From Brevundimonas sp. UBA7506 (GTDB lineage: Bacteria > Pseudomonadota > Alphaproteobacteria > Caulobacterales > Caulobacteraceae), in assembly GCF_002479495.1 (NCBI RefSeq), contig NZ_DLNQ01000015.1, forward strand, positions 73,170 to 137,169: DNA of 64,000 nt. The letters run 5' to 3'. A model generated the notes under the pieces. That model worked only from the letters and a program-made list of their open reading frames with translations. It was not told the DNA's origin and did no database searches. The number at the start of each line of letters is the position of its first letter. The first letter of the stretch is position 1. This document shows, piece by piece, positions 55,404-64,000 of the stretch. Both the position numbers and the translations under genes were made by a program.

Positions 55404-56212
55404 CCCGGGACGAGGCGGAAACCATTCTGACCCAGGCGGGAAGCGCCGGGGACGAGGGCTTTCCCCTGCTCGACTGCGCCATCGCCTGCGCCATCCACGA
55501 CTATCCCTTCCGCGACCCGGAGGCGGTGCGACTGCTGGCGGATCAGGCCGCGCAAAGGGTCAGAGAGCGCGCCGCCCACGAAAGTCCCGACGACGCCCTG
55601 GCCGAGACCATGGCCGCAGACCTGCGGCTGAACGGCGACTTGCTGAGCTACGACCATCCCGGCAACACCGACATCATCGACGTGGCCGAACGGCGGCGCG
55701 GCCTGTCGGCGGCCCTGGTGATATTCTACCTCGACGCGGCGCGACGTGCCGGACTGAAGGCGGCGGCGGTGGACTTCCCCGGCCACGTCCTGTTGCGGGT
55801 CGAGACGCCCGACGGGCCTGTGGCGCTGGACCCTTTCAGTCAGGGCCGCCTGGTTTTGCCCAGCGAACTGACGCGGCGCGCCCTTCTGGCGGGGTTGACG
55901 CCGCACGTCGCCGACCGGCTGGACCCGCTGATGGCGCCGGTCAGCGACCGCCAGGCCCTGATCCGGCTGCAGAATGTCCTGTTCGCCCGCGCCTTGGTGG
56001 TCGAGGACTATGAGGGCGCGGAGCGCTCGGCCCTGCGTCGCGCCCTGCTGGCCCCCGAAGATCACCGCCCCTGGCTGGACGTCGCCGCCGCGCGCGAGAA
56101 GCAGGGGGCCCTGACCGGGGCCCTGCAGGCCCTGTCGCGCGCCCGCGCCGTCGACGGCCCCGCCGACGCTCACCGCGCCAGCATGGATCGGGTGCGGATG
56201 CGCCTGAACTGA
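55400..56212 (+). CDS. SirB1-type transglutaminase-like protein
   Basis: This is a 270-residue protein of the SirB1/transglutaminase-like family. It has GLSAALVIFYLDAARRAGL, DFPGHVLLRVE and LDPFSQGR, which correspond to the conserved region usually written LGIPISL...GHFLVR...DPF. A C-terminal tetratricopeptide-like segment follows (about residues 195-265). The usual NSFLNEVL sequence is replaced by TDIIDVAERRR, so the ancestral catalytic Cys seems absent. GTG or ATG start overlaps the yraN stop. Function unknown. Confidence 0.82.
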   Translation: MTRDEAETILTQAGSAGDEGFPLLDCAIACAIHDYPFRDPEAVRLLADQAAQRVRERAAHESPDDALAETMAADLRLNGDLLSYDHPGNTDIIDVAERRRGLSAALVIFYLDAARRAGLKAAAVDFPGHVLLRVETPDGPVALDPFSQGRLVLPSELTRRALLAGLTPHVADRLDPLMAPVSDRQALIRLQNVLFARALVVEDYEGAERSALRRALLAPEDHRPWLDVAAAREKQGALTGALQALSRARAVDGPADAHRASMDRVRMRLN

Positions 56213-56266
56213 AGCCTTGCGGCGCGTGCTCGGCGCCATCAAGTAGGAGCTTGAGCGTCACAGGCG

Positions 56267-56304
56267 GCGCTCAAGCCGCGAGCGTCCGCGACGCGAGCAT
56301 AGCG
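56267..56304 (+). repeat. hairpin repeat copy 11 (diverged)
   Basis: The outer stem is CGCT/AGCG and the inner stem GCGTC-CGC-GACGC. The core is CAAGCCGC, one substitution from CAAGCAGC. It lies 55 bp after the SirB1-type stop, 12 bp before copy 10. Confidence 0.75.
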
Positions 56305-56315
56305 AACTAAAACTA

Positions 56316-56354
56316 GCTCAAACAGCAAGCGCCGCGGCGCGAGCGATAGCGCCC
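56316..56354 (+). repeat. hairpin repeat copy 10 (upstream of gshB)
   Basis: The core is CAAACAGC and GCGATAG; the inner stem is GCGCC-GC-GGCGC. It ends 25 bp before the gshB start, probably within its leader. Confidence 0.85.
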
Positions 56355-56378
56355 TCTTCTACCAAGGACTCCCCGCCC

Positions 56379-57329
56379 ATGCTGAAAGTCGCCATCCAGA
56401 TGGATCCGCTCGAGGCGGTGAACGTCGAGTCCGACACCACCTTCCTGATGGCCCTGTCGGGCCAGGCGCGCGGACACAGGCTGTGGGTCTACGACTTCCG
56501 CACCCTGGCGCTGGACGAGGGCCGTCTGTTCTGCCGCGCCCGTCCGGTGACGGTGAACACGGTGCAGGGCGAGCACGCCGACTTCGGCCCCGAGGCGGTT
56601 CTTGATCTGGCCGAGGACGTGGACGTCATCCTGATGCGTCAGGATCCGCCCTTCGACATGGCCTATGTCACCGCCACCTATCTGCTGGAACGGGTGCATC
56701 CCAAGACCCTGGTGGTCAATAATCCTGCCGAGGTGCGCTCGGCGCCCGAGAAGCTGATCGCCACCCTCTTCCCCGGCCTGCAGCCGCCGACCCTGGTGTC
56801 GTCGGACCCGGTCGCCCTGGTCGACTTCCACCGCCGTCACGGCGACGTGGTGCTCAAGCCCCTGCACGGCGCCGCCGGTTCGGGCGTGGTGCGGCTCAAG
56901 GCCGACGACCCGAACCTGGAAGCCCTGATCGAGATTCACGCCGCCGGGTCGCGCGACCCTCTGGTGATCCAGAAATTCATCCCCGCCGTGTCCAGGGGCG
57001 ACAAGCGCATCATCCTGATCGACGGCGAGCCGGTCGGCGCCATCAATCGCATTCCAGCCAAGGATCAGGTGCGCTCCAACCTGCGCGTCGGCGGCACGGC
57101 GGCGCCGGTCGAGCTGACCCCGCGCGACCTGGAAATCTGCGCCGCCATCGGCCCCTATCTGAAGGAACGCGGCCTGATCTTCGTCGGCATCGACGTGATC
57201 GGCGACTACCTGACCGAGATCAACGTCACCTCGCCCACCGGCGCCCAGCAGTTGCTCAAGTTCAGCGGCGTCGATGCGACGGCCCTGATGTGGGACGTGA
57301 TCGAGAAGAAGAAGGCCGAGCCGGCTTAA
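56379..57329 (+). CDS. gshB: glutathione synthetase GshB
   Basis: GshB joins glycine to gamma-glutamylcysteine. The 316-residue protein has an N-terminal PreATP-grasp ([15 protein letters not shown]) and the ATP-grasp domain with [35 protein letters not shown] and the terminal [12 protein letters not shown], which carries the Mg-binding Glu/Asn region. Two hairpin repeats precede it. It adds to the redox-protection genes of the window. Confidence 0.97.
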   Translation: MLKVAIQMDPLEAVNVESDTTFLMALSGQARGHRLWVYDFRTLALDEGRLFCRARPVTVNTVQGEHADFGPEAVLDLAEDVDVILMRQDPPFDMAYVTATYLLERVHPKTLVVNNPAEVRSAPEKLIATLFPGLQPPTLVSSDPVALVDFHRRHGDVVLKPLHGAAGSGVVRLKADDPNLEALIEIHAAGSRDPLVIQKFIPAVSRGDKRIILIDGEPVGAINRIPAKDQVRSNLRVGGTAAPVELTPRDLEICAAIGPYLKERGLIFVGIDVIGDYLTEINVTSPTGAQQLLKFSGVDATALMWDVIEKKKAEPA

Positions 57330-57362
57330 CATCGCATAACGACGCTCTTGAAACTGCTTTGA

Positions 57363-57377
57363 GTTCGTGATTTGTTC
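57363..57377 (+). promoter_or_regulatory. alphaproteobacterial SOS (LexA) box upstream of comM
   Basis: GTTC-GTGATTT-GTTC is an exact match to the GTTC-N7-GTTC LexA box of Alphaproteobacteria. It lies 26 bp before the comM ATG, with GGGAGG (Shine-Dalgarno) between. A LexA dimer here would occlude the promoter. Confidence 0.85.
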
Positions 57378-57402
57378 TCTCTCGGTCAGCGGGAGGGAGC
57401 CC

Positions 57403-58989
57403 ATGGTCGCGCGGGTGGTGACGGTCGCCTTCGACGGGGTCGAGGCGCGTCGGGTCGATGTCGAGGTGCAGCAGGTGGCGACGCCCGCGGGGGCCTTCGC
57501 CATCGTCGGCCTGCCGGACAAGGCGGTGGCCGAGAGCCGCGAACGGGTGCGCGGGGCCTTCGCCGGCATCGGCCTGGCCCTGCCGCCCAAGAAGGTCATC
57601 GCCAATCTGGCGCCCGCCGACCTGCCAAAGGAAGGCAGCCATTTTGACCTGCCCATCGCCCTGGCCCTGCTGGCCTCCATGGGGGTGATCGCGCCTGACG
57701 CCCTTGATGGGTGGGCGGCGGTCGGCGAATTGGGACTGGACGGCCAGATCGCGGCCGTGGGCGGCACGCTTCCAGCGGCCATGGCCGTTGGGGCCATGGG
57801 GTTGGGCCTCATCTGTCCCGAGGCGAATGGACCCGAAGCCGCCTGGGCCGGCGAGACCGCCATTCTGGCGCCTCGATCCCTGATCGGCCTGATCAATCAT
57901 TTCCGAGGCACGCAGGTGTTGCGCGCGCCTGAGCCGGGTCCGGTGACGGCGGGCGGGGCAATACCCGACTTGCGCGAGGTCAAGGGTCAGGAAAGCGCCA
58001 AGCGAGCGCTGGAGATCGCGGCGGCGGGGGGGCACAATCTTTTGTTCATCGGCCCGCCGGGGTCGGGCAAGTCGATGATGGCCCAGCGCCTGCCGGGCCT
58101 CTTGCCGCCGCTGACGCCGCAGGAGCTGCTGGAGACCTCCATGGTCTGGTCGGTGGCGGGCCTGATCGACCGCGGCGCCCTGACCCGCGACCGGCCCTTT
58201 CGTTCGCCGCACCACTCCGCCTCCATGGCCGCCCTGACCGGCGGCGGTCTGCGGGCCAAGCCGGGCGAGGCCTCGCTGGCCCACAATGGCGTGCTCTTCC
58301 TGGATGAACTGCCGGAATATTCGGCCCAGGCGCTCGACAGCCTGCGCCAGCCTCTGGAAACGGGCGAGATCGTGGTGGCGCGCGCCAACGCCCATGTCCG
58401 CTATCCGGCCCGCTTCCAGCTGGTGGCGGCGATGAACCCCTGCCGCTGCGGTCTCGGCGGCGTCGGGCGCGGGGCCTGCGGCAAGGCCCCGCGCTGCCAG
58501 AGGGACTATCAGAACCGCATCTCGGGCCCGATGTTCGATCGTATCGACCTGACGGTCGAGACCCCGCCGGTGACCGCCGCCGACATGGCCCTGCCCCCGC
58601 CCGCCGAGGGCACCGCCGAGGCCGCCGCTCGCGTGGCGACGGCTCGCGCCCAGCAGGAGGAACGCGTTCGTGCGGCGGGCTTTGACCCCGACAAGGCGCG
58701 CGATCAGGCTATCAACGCCCGCGCCTCGGGCGAGACCCTGGATCGTTTCGCCGCCCCGGACGACGCGGGTCGGGCTCTGCTGATGCGGGCGGGCGAAGCC
58801 GGGGGTCTGACCGCGCGGGGCTGGACCCGGACCCTGAGGCTGGCGCGCACCATCGCCGATCTGGACGGATCGACCGGGGTCCTGCGTCGTCATGTGGCCG
58901 AGGCCCTGATGTATCGCCGCACCACGGTCGGGGCCCAAGGCGATTTCGACCGTCAGACCGCGCATCGAACCGAGGCTCCCGCCTTCTGA
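57403..58989 (+). CDS. comM: Mg-chelatase-like AAA ATPase ComM (YifB)
   Basis: ComM is a hexameric AAA+ helicase that promotes branch migration during natural transformation and recombination. The 528-residue protein has an N-terminal Lon-protease-like domain (VGLPDKAVAESRERVRGAF), the P-loop FIGPPGSGKSMMAQRLPGLL, LFLDELPEY as Walker B, and a C-terminal zinc-finger-like NPCRCGLGG...C...C region. GGGAGG precedes ATG 57403. The SOS box just upstream predicts DNA-damage induction. Confidence 0.95.
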   Translation: MVARVVTVAFDGVEARRVDVEVQQVATPAGAFAIVGLPDKAVAESRERVRGAFAGIGLALPPKKVIANLAPADLPKEGSHFDLPIALALLASMGVIAPDALDGWAAVGELGLDGQIAAVGGTLPAAMAVGAMGLGLICPEANGPEAAWAGETAILAPRSLIGLINHFRGTQVLRAPEPGPVTAGGAIPDLREVKGQESAKRALEIAAAGGHNLLFIGPPGSGKSMMAQRLPGLLPPLTPQELLETSMVWSVAGLIDRGALTRDRPFRSPHHSASMAALTGGGLRAKPGEASLAHNGVLFLDELPEYSAQALDSLRQPLETGEIVVARANAHVRYPARFQLVAAMNPCRCGLGGVGRGACGKAPRCQRDYQNRISGPMFDRIDLTVETPPVTAADMALPPPAEGTAEAAARVATARAQQEERVRAAGFDPDKARDQAINARASGETLDRFAAPDDAGRALLMRAGEAGGLTARGWTRTLRLARTIADLDGSTGVLRRHVAEALMYRRTTVGAQGDFDRQTAHRTEAPAF

Positions 58990-59042
58990 GCTTTGAAACC
59001 CTGTTCGGCCACGCTTAACCCTTGGGCGCTAGGGTGGTCGCC

Positions 59043-60593
59043 ATGGCCCAGGCACGCAGAACGCACGCACCGACCGAGATCACGCTCGCCGCCCCCTCCG
59101 GAGGGCCCTCGGATGCGCCGGAACAGCAGTTCCTGCGGCTGATGAGCCATGAGATGCGCACACCCCTGAACGGGGTGATCGGCATGCTGGGCCTGTTGTC
59201 GCGGACCAAACTGGACGGCGCCCAACGCGCCTACGCCGAGGCGGCGCAGAAGTCGGCCGAGCACCTGCTGGGTTTGGTCAACGACCTGCTGGACTTCGCC
59301 CGCCTTGAGGCGGGCGCGCTGGAGTTCGACGCCTCGCCGGTCGATCTGGAAGGCCTGACGCGCGGCGTGGCCGAACTGCTCAGCCCCAAGGCCCACGACA
59401 AGGGGTTGGAGATTGTCTGGTCGGTCGCCGCCGACGCGCCCGACGTCATCGCCGACGAGGGCCGACTGCGTCAGGTTCTGTTCAATCTGGCCGGCAACGC
59501 CGTGAAATTCACCGACCGGGGCGGGGTCCGCCTGACGGTCGAGCGCGCGGGCGGAACCGCCGCCCGTCCACGCCTGGCCTTCGTCGTCGATGACACCGGC
59601 CCGGGCGTGCCCGAAGAGGCGCGCGGTCGCATCTTCGACGAGTTCGGCCACGCCGACGCCTCGGACGCCGCCCGTTTCGATGGGGCGGGTCTCGGCCTGG
59701 CGGTGGTCCGGCGGCTGGCCCAGGCCATGGGCGGCACGGTCGCCGTGAGCGACAGGCCTGACGGACCCGGCGCCCGCTTCCGCTTCGAGGCCCCCTTCGC
59801 CGTGGCGGCCGGCGCCGCGCCTCGCCCCCGTCCTCTGGACGGCGTGGCGGTGGCGGTGCGCAGCCCCGACCCCTTCGTGCGCCAGGCGGCGACGGCCCAG
59901 ATCGAAGCTTCGGGCGGGCGAGTCGCGCGTCAGGCGGGCGTGACCCTAATCGACCACGCCATGGCTGAGGACGGCGCCCTGATGGTCAAGCCGTCGCAGG
60001 GCGAGGCCATCATCCTGCTGAAAGCCGGCGAACGCGATCTGATCGACCGCTACCGGGCGGCGGGCTTCCACGGCTATCTGATCAAGCCGCTGCGTCGGGC
60101 CTCGCTGGCCGAGCGCGTGTTGGCGGCGGCGGGTCGCCGCAAGGGCCTGGCGGCTCCCACGGCGCGCGCCCAGGATGACGATCGCGTCACGCCCGTCGCC
60201 TTCAAAGGGCTGCGCGTCCTGCTCGTTGAGGACAATCCGGTCGGCGCCCTTCTGGCCAAGACCCTGCTGCGCCGCGAGGGCTGCGTGGTCCAGACGGCGG
60301 CTGACGGCCACGAGGCCTTGCTGACGCTGAAGGAAGCCCGCTTCGACCTGATCTTCATGGACATGCGGATGCCGCGCATGGACGGTCCGGCGGCGGCGCG
60401 GGCGCTGCGCGAACGCGGCGAGCGCACGCCGATCGTGGCCCTGACCGCCAATGCCTTCGCCGAGGACCGCATCGCCTGTCTGGAAGCGGGCATGAACGAC
60501 CATCTGACCAAGCCGCTGGAGGCCGACGCCCTGCGCGCCGCCCTGACCCGCTGGACGAACGTCGGCAACCGCGCCAAGGTCGGCGCCCAGTAA
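59043..60593 (+). CDS. hybrid histidine kinase with pseudo-receiver and receiver (ShkA-like)
   Basis: This is a 516-residue cytosolic hybrid kinase. DHp: SHEMRTPLNGVIGML with His36. CA domain: NLAGNAVKFTD (N box), DDTGPGVPE (G1) and GAGLGLAVV (G2). A pseudo-receiver spans about 262-362 and lacks the phospho-Asp triad. The linker has DDDR at 378-381, and a true receiver follows with LLVEDN and Asp440 in IFMDMRMP. Order, length and linker match Caulobacter ShkA, which is activated by c-di-GMP bound to the pseudo-receiver. Arg331 and Tyr345 align with the c-di-GMP contacts I recall for ShkA. Neighbour ampG also fits. Confidence 0.85.
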   Translation: MAQARRTHAPTEITLAAPSGGPSDAPEQQFLRLMSHEMRTPLNGVIGMLGLLSRTKLDGAQRAYAEAAQKSAEHLLGLVNDLLDFARLEAGALEFDASPVDLEGLTRGVAELLSPKAHDKGLEIVWSVAADAPDVIADEGRLRQVLFNLAGNAVKFTDRGGVRLTVERAGGTAARPRLAFVVDDTGPGVPEEARGRIFDEFGHADASDAARFDGAGLGLAVVRRLAQAMGGTVAVSDRPDGPGARFRFEAPFAVAAGAAPRPRPLDGVAVAVRSPDPFVRQAATAQIEASGGRVARQAGVTLIDHAMAEDGALMVKPSQGEAIILLKAGERDLIDRYRAAGFHGYLIKPLRRASLAERVLAAAGRRKGLAAPTARAQDDDRVTPVAFKGLRVLLVEDNPVGALLAKTLLRREGCVVQTAADGHEALLTLKEARFDLIFMDMRMPRMDGPAAARALRERGERTPIVALTANAFAEDRIACLEAGMNDHLTKPLEADALRAALTRWTNVGNRAKVGAQ

Positions 60594-60634
60594 CCACGAC
60601 CGCCCGTTTCCGGCGGCGTCCGCCGGAGACCCGC

Positions 60635-62314
60635 ATGACCGATACGAAGACGCCCGCTTCCGAGGTCGCGGCCCTGCACCCGTCGCCGAAAGGTCTGGGC
60701 GTGTTGAAGGCGGCGTTTCGTGAGCGCCGCACCCTGGCCATGCTGCTTCTGGGCTTCTCCGCCGGTCTGCCCTTCGCCATGCTGTTCGGCACCCTGAACG
60801 CCTGGCTATCGGACGCGGGCGTTTCGGTGGCCACCATCGGCGTCCTGTCCTGGGTGGGTCTGTTCGGAGCCTTCAAGTTCCTGTGGTCGCCCTCGGTCGG
60901 CCTGACCCCGCCGATCATCGGCAAGATGGGGCGGCGCCGGTCCTGGCTGATCCTGTGTCAGGTGGTTCTGGTCGGGGCGCTTCTGACCATCGCCCTGTCG
61001 CATCCGGGCACGGGCGCCATCGCCATGCTGGCGGGCGCGGCGGCGCTCGGCGCCTTCGCCTCGGCGACCCAGGACATCGTCATCGACACCTGGAGGATCG
61101 AGGTCGCGGATGAGCGGGTCCCGGTCGACCTGCTGTCCACCGTCTATCAGCTGGGTTTCCGCACGGCGGCCCTGGTCGGCGGCGCGGGCGCCCTGGTGCT
61201 GGCGGATCACCTCGGCTGGTCCTCGACCTTCGTCATCGGCGCAGGCCTGATGGGTCTGGGCCTGCTGGGGACCCTGATCGCGCCCGAGCCCAAGCCGGCG
61301 CCGAAACAGGCCATCGCCCGCGAGCGCATCGGCTCGCCGCGCCTGCGCATGACGGCTCTGGTCGTCACCCTGGCCGCCTGGGTCTGGGCCGCCTTCATGC
61401 TGATCCGCTTCATGGTCACCGCGCTCAGCGTCACGCCGGCGCCGAGCGCGGGCGAGTTCACCGCCACCTGGGGACCATGGATCGTCGGCGGGGCCGTCAT
61501 CCTGCCCGCGCTCCTGGCCGGACTGATCGTCTGGCGCGGCGGCAAGACCGGGTCGGCGCCCGTCGAGCGCGACGCTCCGGCTCTGCTGAATACCCTCTAT
61601 GACGCCATCCTGGCGCCTCTGGTCGAGCTGATGGGGCGTCTGGGCTGGGGCGCGGTGATCGTTCTGGGCCTGATCCTGACCTACCGTATCACCGACGGGG
61701 TCTGGGGCCCGTTCGCCTTCCCCTTCTACATGGGTGACACCGGCGGGGCGCTGGGCCACACCAAGACCGAGATCGCCCTGGCGTCCAAGACCTTCGGCGT
61801 GGTCATGACCATCCTGGGCATCGGCCTGGGCGGCTGGGCGCTTCTGGTCATCGGGCGGATGGCCAGCCTGCTGCTGGGCGCGGTGCTGTCGGCCGCCACC
61901 AACCTGCTGATGATGGACCTGGCGCTCGGCGCGCCTTTCATCCACGGCTTCATGCAGGTCAGCGGCCTTTACAAGCTTTTCGGCCTGTTCCACCTGGGCG
62001 AACCGATGGCGCGGCTGATGCTGGCCATCGCGGGCGAGAACATCGCCGGCGGCTTCGCGGGCGCCGCCTTCGTCGCCTATCTGTCGGCCCTTTCCAACAA
62101 GATGTTCGGCGCGGTCCAGTTCGCCGTCTTCACCTCCCTGGCCTTGCTGATCGGCACCCTGGGGCGCGGGGCCCTGGGCGAACTGATTGAGCGTCAGGGC
62201 TACGCCGCCATGTTCGTGGTGGCCGCCTGGCTGGGCCTGATCGCGGTGGTCTTCTGCGCCGCCGAATGGGTGCGCCAGACCTTTGAACTGCGCCGGTTGA
62301 AGCGGGCGACTTGA
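60635..62314 (+). CDS. ampG: AmpG family muropeptide permease (MFS)
   Basis: AmpG imports GlcNAc-anhydroMurNAc-peptides for cell-wall recycling. The 559-residue protein has about fourteen hydrophobic segments and the AmpG-type start LLLGFSAGLPFAMLFGTLNAWL with GVLSWVGLFGAFKFLWSP and TQDIVIDTWRIE, all highly characteristic. An internal hydrophilic insert is near residues 230-245. It lies 41 bp after the kinase gene. A strong terminator follows. MltA in the same window makes its substrate. Confidence 0.9.
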   Translation: MTDTKTPASEVAALHPSPKGLGVLKAAFRERRTLAMLLLGFSAGLPFAMLFGTLNAWLSDAGVSVATIGVLSWVGLFGAFKFLWSPSVGLTPPIIGKMGRRRSWLILCQVVLVGALLTIALSHPGTGAIAMLAGAAALGAFASATQDIVIDTWRIEVADERVPVDLLSTVYQLGFRTAALVGGAGALVLADHLGWSSTFVIGAGLMGLGLLGTLIAPEPKPAPKQAIARERIGSPRLRMTALVVTLAAWVWAAFMLIRFMVTALSVTPAPSAGEFTATWGPWIVGGAVILPALLAGLIVWRGGKTGSAPVERDAPALLNTLYDAILAPLVELMGRLGWGAVIVLGLILTYRITDGVWGPFAFPFYMGDTGGALGHTKTEIALASKTFGVVMTILGIGLGGWALLVIGRMASLLLGAVLSAATNLLMMDLALGAPFIHGFMQVSGLYKLFGLFHLGEPMARLMLAIAGENIAGGFAGAAFVAYLSALSNKMFGAVQFAVFTSLALLIGTLGRGALGELIERQGYAAMFVVAAWLGLIAVVFCAAEWVRQTFELRRLKRAT

Positions 62315-62327
62315 GGCCCAAACGCAA

Positions 62328-62351
62328 AGAGGCGGCCCGAAGGCCGCCTCT
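62328..62351. terminator. hairpin between ampG and the convergent malic enzyme gene
   Basis: AGAGGCGGCC (62328-62337) pairs perfectly with GGCCGCCTCT (62342-62351) around a CGAA loop. It serves both convergent genes. Confidence 0.85.
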
Positions 62352-62375
62352 CGACGTTCCAGAGATGGAAGGCGA

Positions 62376-64000
62376 TCAGTCCTCGCCCTCGGCGCCCTCG
62401 GCGTAGGCGGCGAAGGTGGCGGCGGTGATGATCTCGCTGACCGAGGCGCCCAGCGGGACGATCTGCACCGACTTCTCCAGACCGACCAGCAGAGGGCCGA
62501 TCACCGTGGCGCCGCCCAGCGACTGCACCAGACGGGTCGAGATGGCCGCCGAATGGATGGCCGGCATGACCAGGACGTTGGCGTCGCCGGTCAGGCGCAT
62601 GAAGGGATAGTTGGCGCGGGCTTCGGGGTTCAGCGCCAGCTCGGGCGGCATTTCGCCTTCGTATTCGAAGTCGACGTCCATGGCGTCCAGGATGCGAATG
62701 GCCTCGCGCACCTTCTCGCCGCGATCGCCGGGCGGATCGCCGAAGGTCGAGTAGCTGAGGAAGGCGACGCGCGGCTTGCGGCCCAGCTTCTTGACCGTGG
62801 CGGCGGCCTTGACGGCGATCTCGGCCAGTTCGGCGGCGTTGGGCAGTTCGTGGATCGAGGTGTCGGCCACGAACAGGGTGCGGCCCTTGGCCAGCAGGAT
62901 CGACAGGCCGATCATGCGGTCCTTGACGTCAAGGACCCGGCGGACCTCCTTCAGGGCCATGTTGAAGTTGCGGGTCACGCCGGTGACCATGCAGTCGGCC
63001 TGGCCGCGCGCGATCATGGCGGCGCCGAAGTAGTTGCGGTCCTGGTTGATCATCCGCTGCACGTCGCGGCGCAGATAGCCCCGGCGCTGCAGGCGGTTGT
63101 AAAGCCACTCGACGTATTCGGCGTTCCGCTCCGAGACGCGGGCGTTCATCACCTCGATGCCCAGGTCGTCGAAATTCAGCCCCGCCTCGGCGGCGTTCTG
63201 ACGGATCAGGTCCTCGCGACCGACCAGGATGGGCGTGCCCAGGTCGCCCTGCTTGAAGGCCCAGGCGGCGCGGATGACCGACTGCTCCTCGCCCTCGGCG
63301 AAGACGACGCGCTGTTTGGGTCCCGAGCGCACGGCCGAGGAGATCTTCTGCATCAGGGCGGCGGAGGGATCGACCCGCTGACGCAGGGCGATACGATAGG
63401 CCTCCATGTCCTCGATCGGCTTGCGGGCCACGCCGGTGTCCATCGCCGTCTGGGCGATGAAGGGCGGAATGTACCAGATCAGACGCGGATCGAACGGGGT
63501 CGGGATGATGTATTCCGGGCCGAACTTCAGCTTGCGGCCGCGATAGGCGGCGGCCACCTCGTCCGGCACGTCCTCGCGGGCCAGGGCCGCCAGGGCGTGG
63601 GCGCAGGCGATCTTCATCTCGTGGTTGATCTGACGGGCGCGCACGTCCAGGGCGCCGCGGAACAGATAGGGGAAGGCCAGGACGTTGTTGACCTGGTTCA
63701 CATAGTCCGAGCGGCCGGTGGCGATGATGGCGTCCGACCGCACCGACTTGACGTCTTCCGGGGTGATTTCCGGGTCGGGGTTGGCCATGGCGAAGATGAT
63801 CGGATTGGGCGCCATGGAGGCGACCATCTCCTTGCTGATCGCGCCCTTGGCCGACAGGCCCAGCACCACGTCGGCGCCGACCATGGCCTCGGCCAGGGTG
63901 CGCAGGGGCGTGTCGGTGGCGTGGGCCGCCTGCCATTGCGAGACGTTATCCCGGCCCTTGTAGATGACGCCCTGACGGTCGCAGATGACGGTGTTCTCGG
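62376..64000 (-). CDS. NADP-dependent malic enzyme with phosphotransacetylase-like domain (5' truncated by window edge)
   Basis: This large malic enzyme (MaeB type) decarboxylates malate to pyruvate with NADP+. About 540 C-terminal residues are visible and the frame is still open at 64000. The malic-enzyme part ends with NPIIFAMANPDPEI and GRSDYVNQVNNVLAFPYLFRG, signatures of the NAD(P) domain. The rest is a phosphotransacetylase-like domain (VVFAEGEEQSVIRAA to LPLGAS-like VPLGASVSEIITAATFAA), thought to be regulatory. It is convergent with ampG. Confidence 0.94.
   Translation of the reverse strand, partial: ENTVICDRQGVIYKGRDNVSQWQAAHATDTPLRTLAEAMVGADVVLGLSAKGAISKEMVASMAPNPIIFAMANPDPEITPEDVKSVRSDAIIATGRSDYVNQVNNVLAFPYLFRGALDVRARQINHEMKIACAHALAALAREDVPDEVAAAYRGRKLKFGPEYIIPTPFDPRLIWYIPPFIAQTAMDTGVARKPIEDMEAYRIALRQRVDPSAALMQKISSAVRSGPKQRVVFAEGEEQSVIRAAWAFKQGDLGTPILVGREDLIRQNAAEAGLNFDDLGIEVMNARVSERNAEYVEWLYNRLQRRGYLRRDVQRMINQDRNYFGAAMIARGQADCMVTGVTRNFNMALKEVRRVLDVKDRMIGLSILLAKGRTLFVADTSIHELPNAAELAEIAVKAAATVKKLGRKPRVAFLSYSTFGDPPGDRGEKVREAIRILDAMDVDFEYEGEMPPELALNPEARANYPFMRLTGDANVLVMPAIHSAAISTRLVQSLGGATVIGPLLVGLEKSVQIVPLGASVSEIITAATFAAYAEGAEGED

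Noticed and set aside
59015..59020. TTAACC before the ShkA-like kinase gene as a CtrA site
   Set aside because: Only a half-site is present with no second TTAA at the right spacing; too weak to call.

Overview
The window is a high-GC alphaproteobacterial chromosome segment, most likely from Caulobacteraceae and probably Brevundimonas. The evidence is the gene order parB-parA-rsmG-mnmG-mnmE...rho-hemJ-hemH-hemE, then a non-coding gap, then ppsR(DUF299)-maf-aroE-coaE-dnaQ-secB. In Caulobacter the chromosomal origin (Cori) lies between hemE and the DUF299 gene. Genus assignment is inference; no rRNA is present to confirm it.

Region 1 (1-11.3 kb), left arm of the origin: the 3' end of holA, a small basic ORF, then an almost unbroken minus-strand block of chromosome segregation (parAB), tRNA/rRNA modification (mnmG, mnmE, rsmG), transcription termination (rho) and late haem synthesis (hemJ, hemH, hemE). 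Four parS sites sit in or between these genes at 2.5-6.9 kb.

Region 2 (11278-11798), the presumed replication origin: an AT-rich tract beside hemE, several TTATCC-type DnaA-box-like sites, six GANTC (CcrM) sites and eleven GGCGCC palindromes in about 210 bp. Transcription diverges on both sides, as expected for bidirectional replication.

Region 3 (11.8-18.1 kb), right arm: ppsR-maf-aroE-coaE chained by GTGA overlaps, dnaQ, secB (minus), timA and mltA. An orphan ORF of atypical composition and an alphaproteobacterial repeat follow and may mark a rearrangement point.

Region 4 (18.5-36.7 kb): a HerA-like ATPase, an AI-2E-type permease, the giant NAD-glutamate dehydrogenase, a Usp protein, an Nfu Fe-S carrier, XRE regulators, then the housekeeping run tsaB-rimI-fur-miaB-phoH-ybeY-lnt-XRE-XRE. 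corC, often found between ybeY and lnt, is missing.

Region 5 (36.7-49 kb), an oxidative-stress and aconitase island: ahpD and ahpC diverge from katG and oxyR, followed by acnB, a COG2509 flavoprotein and acnA. OxyR has a single cysteine.

Region 6 (49-64 kb): ccmAB (without ccmC), smr, an XRE/DUF2975 pair, an overlooked 38-residue membrane ORF, rdgB-hemW, rsmI-yraN-sirB1-like-gshB, an SOS-boxed comM, a ShkA-like hybrid histidine kinase with a pseudo-receiver, an AmpG permease and a truncated malic enzyme.

Between genes there is a family of eleven hairpin repeats whose outer and inner stems covary, plus three longer inverted-repeat elements. I saw no tRNA, rRNA, IS transposase, prophage or CRISPR array.
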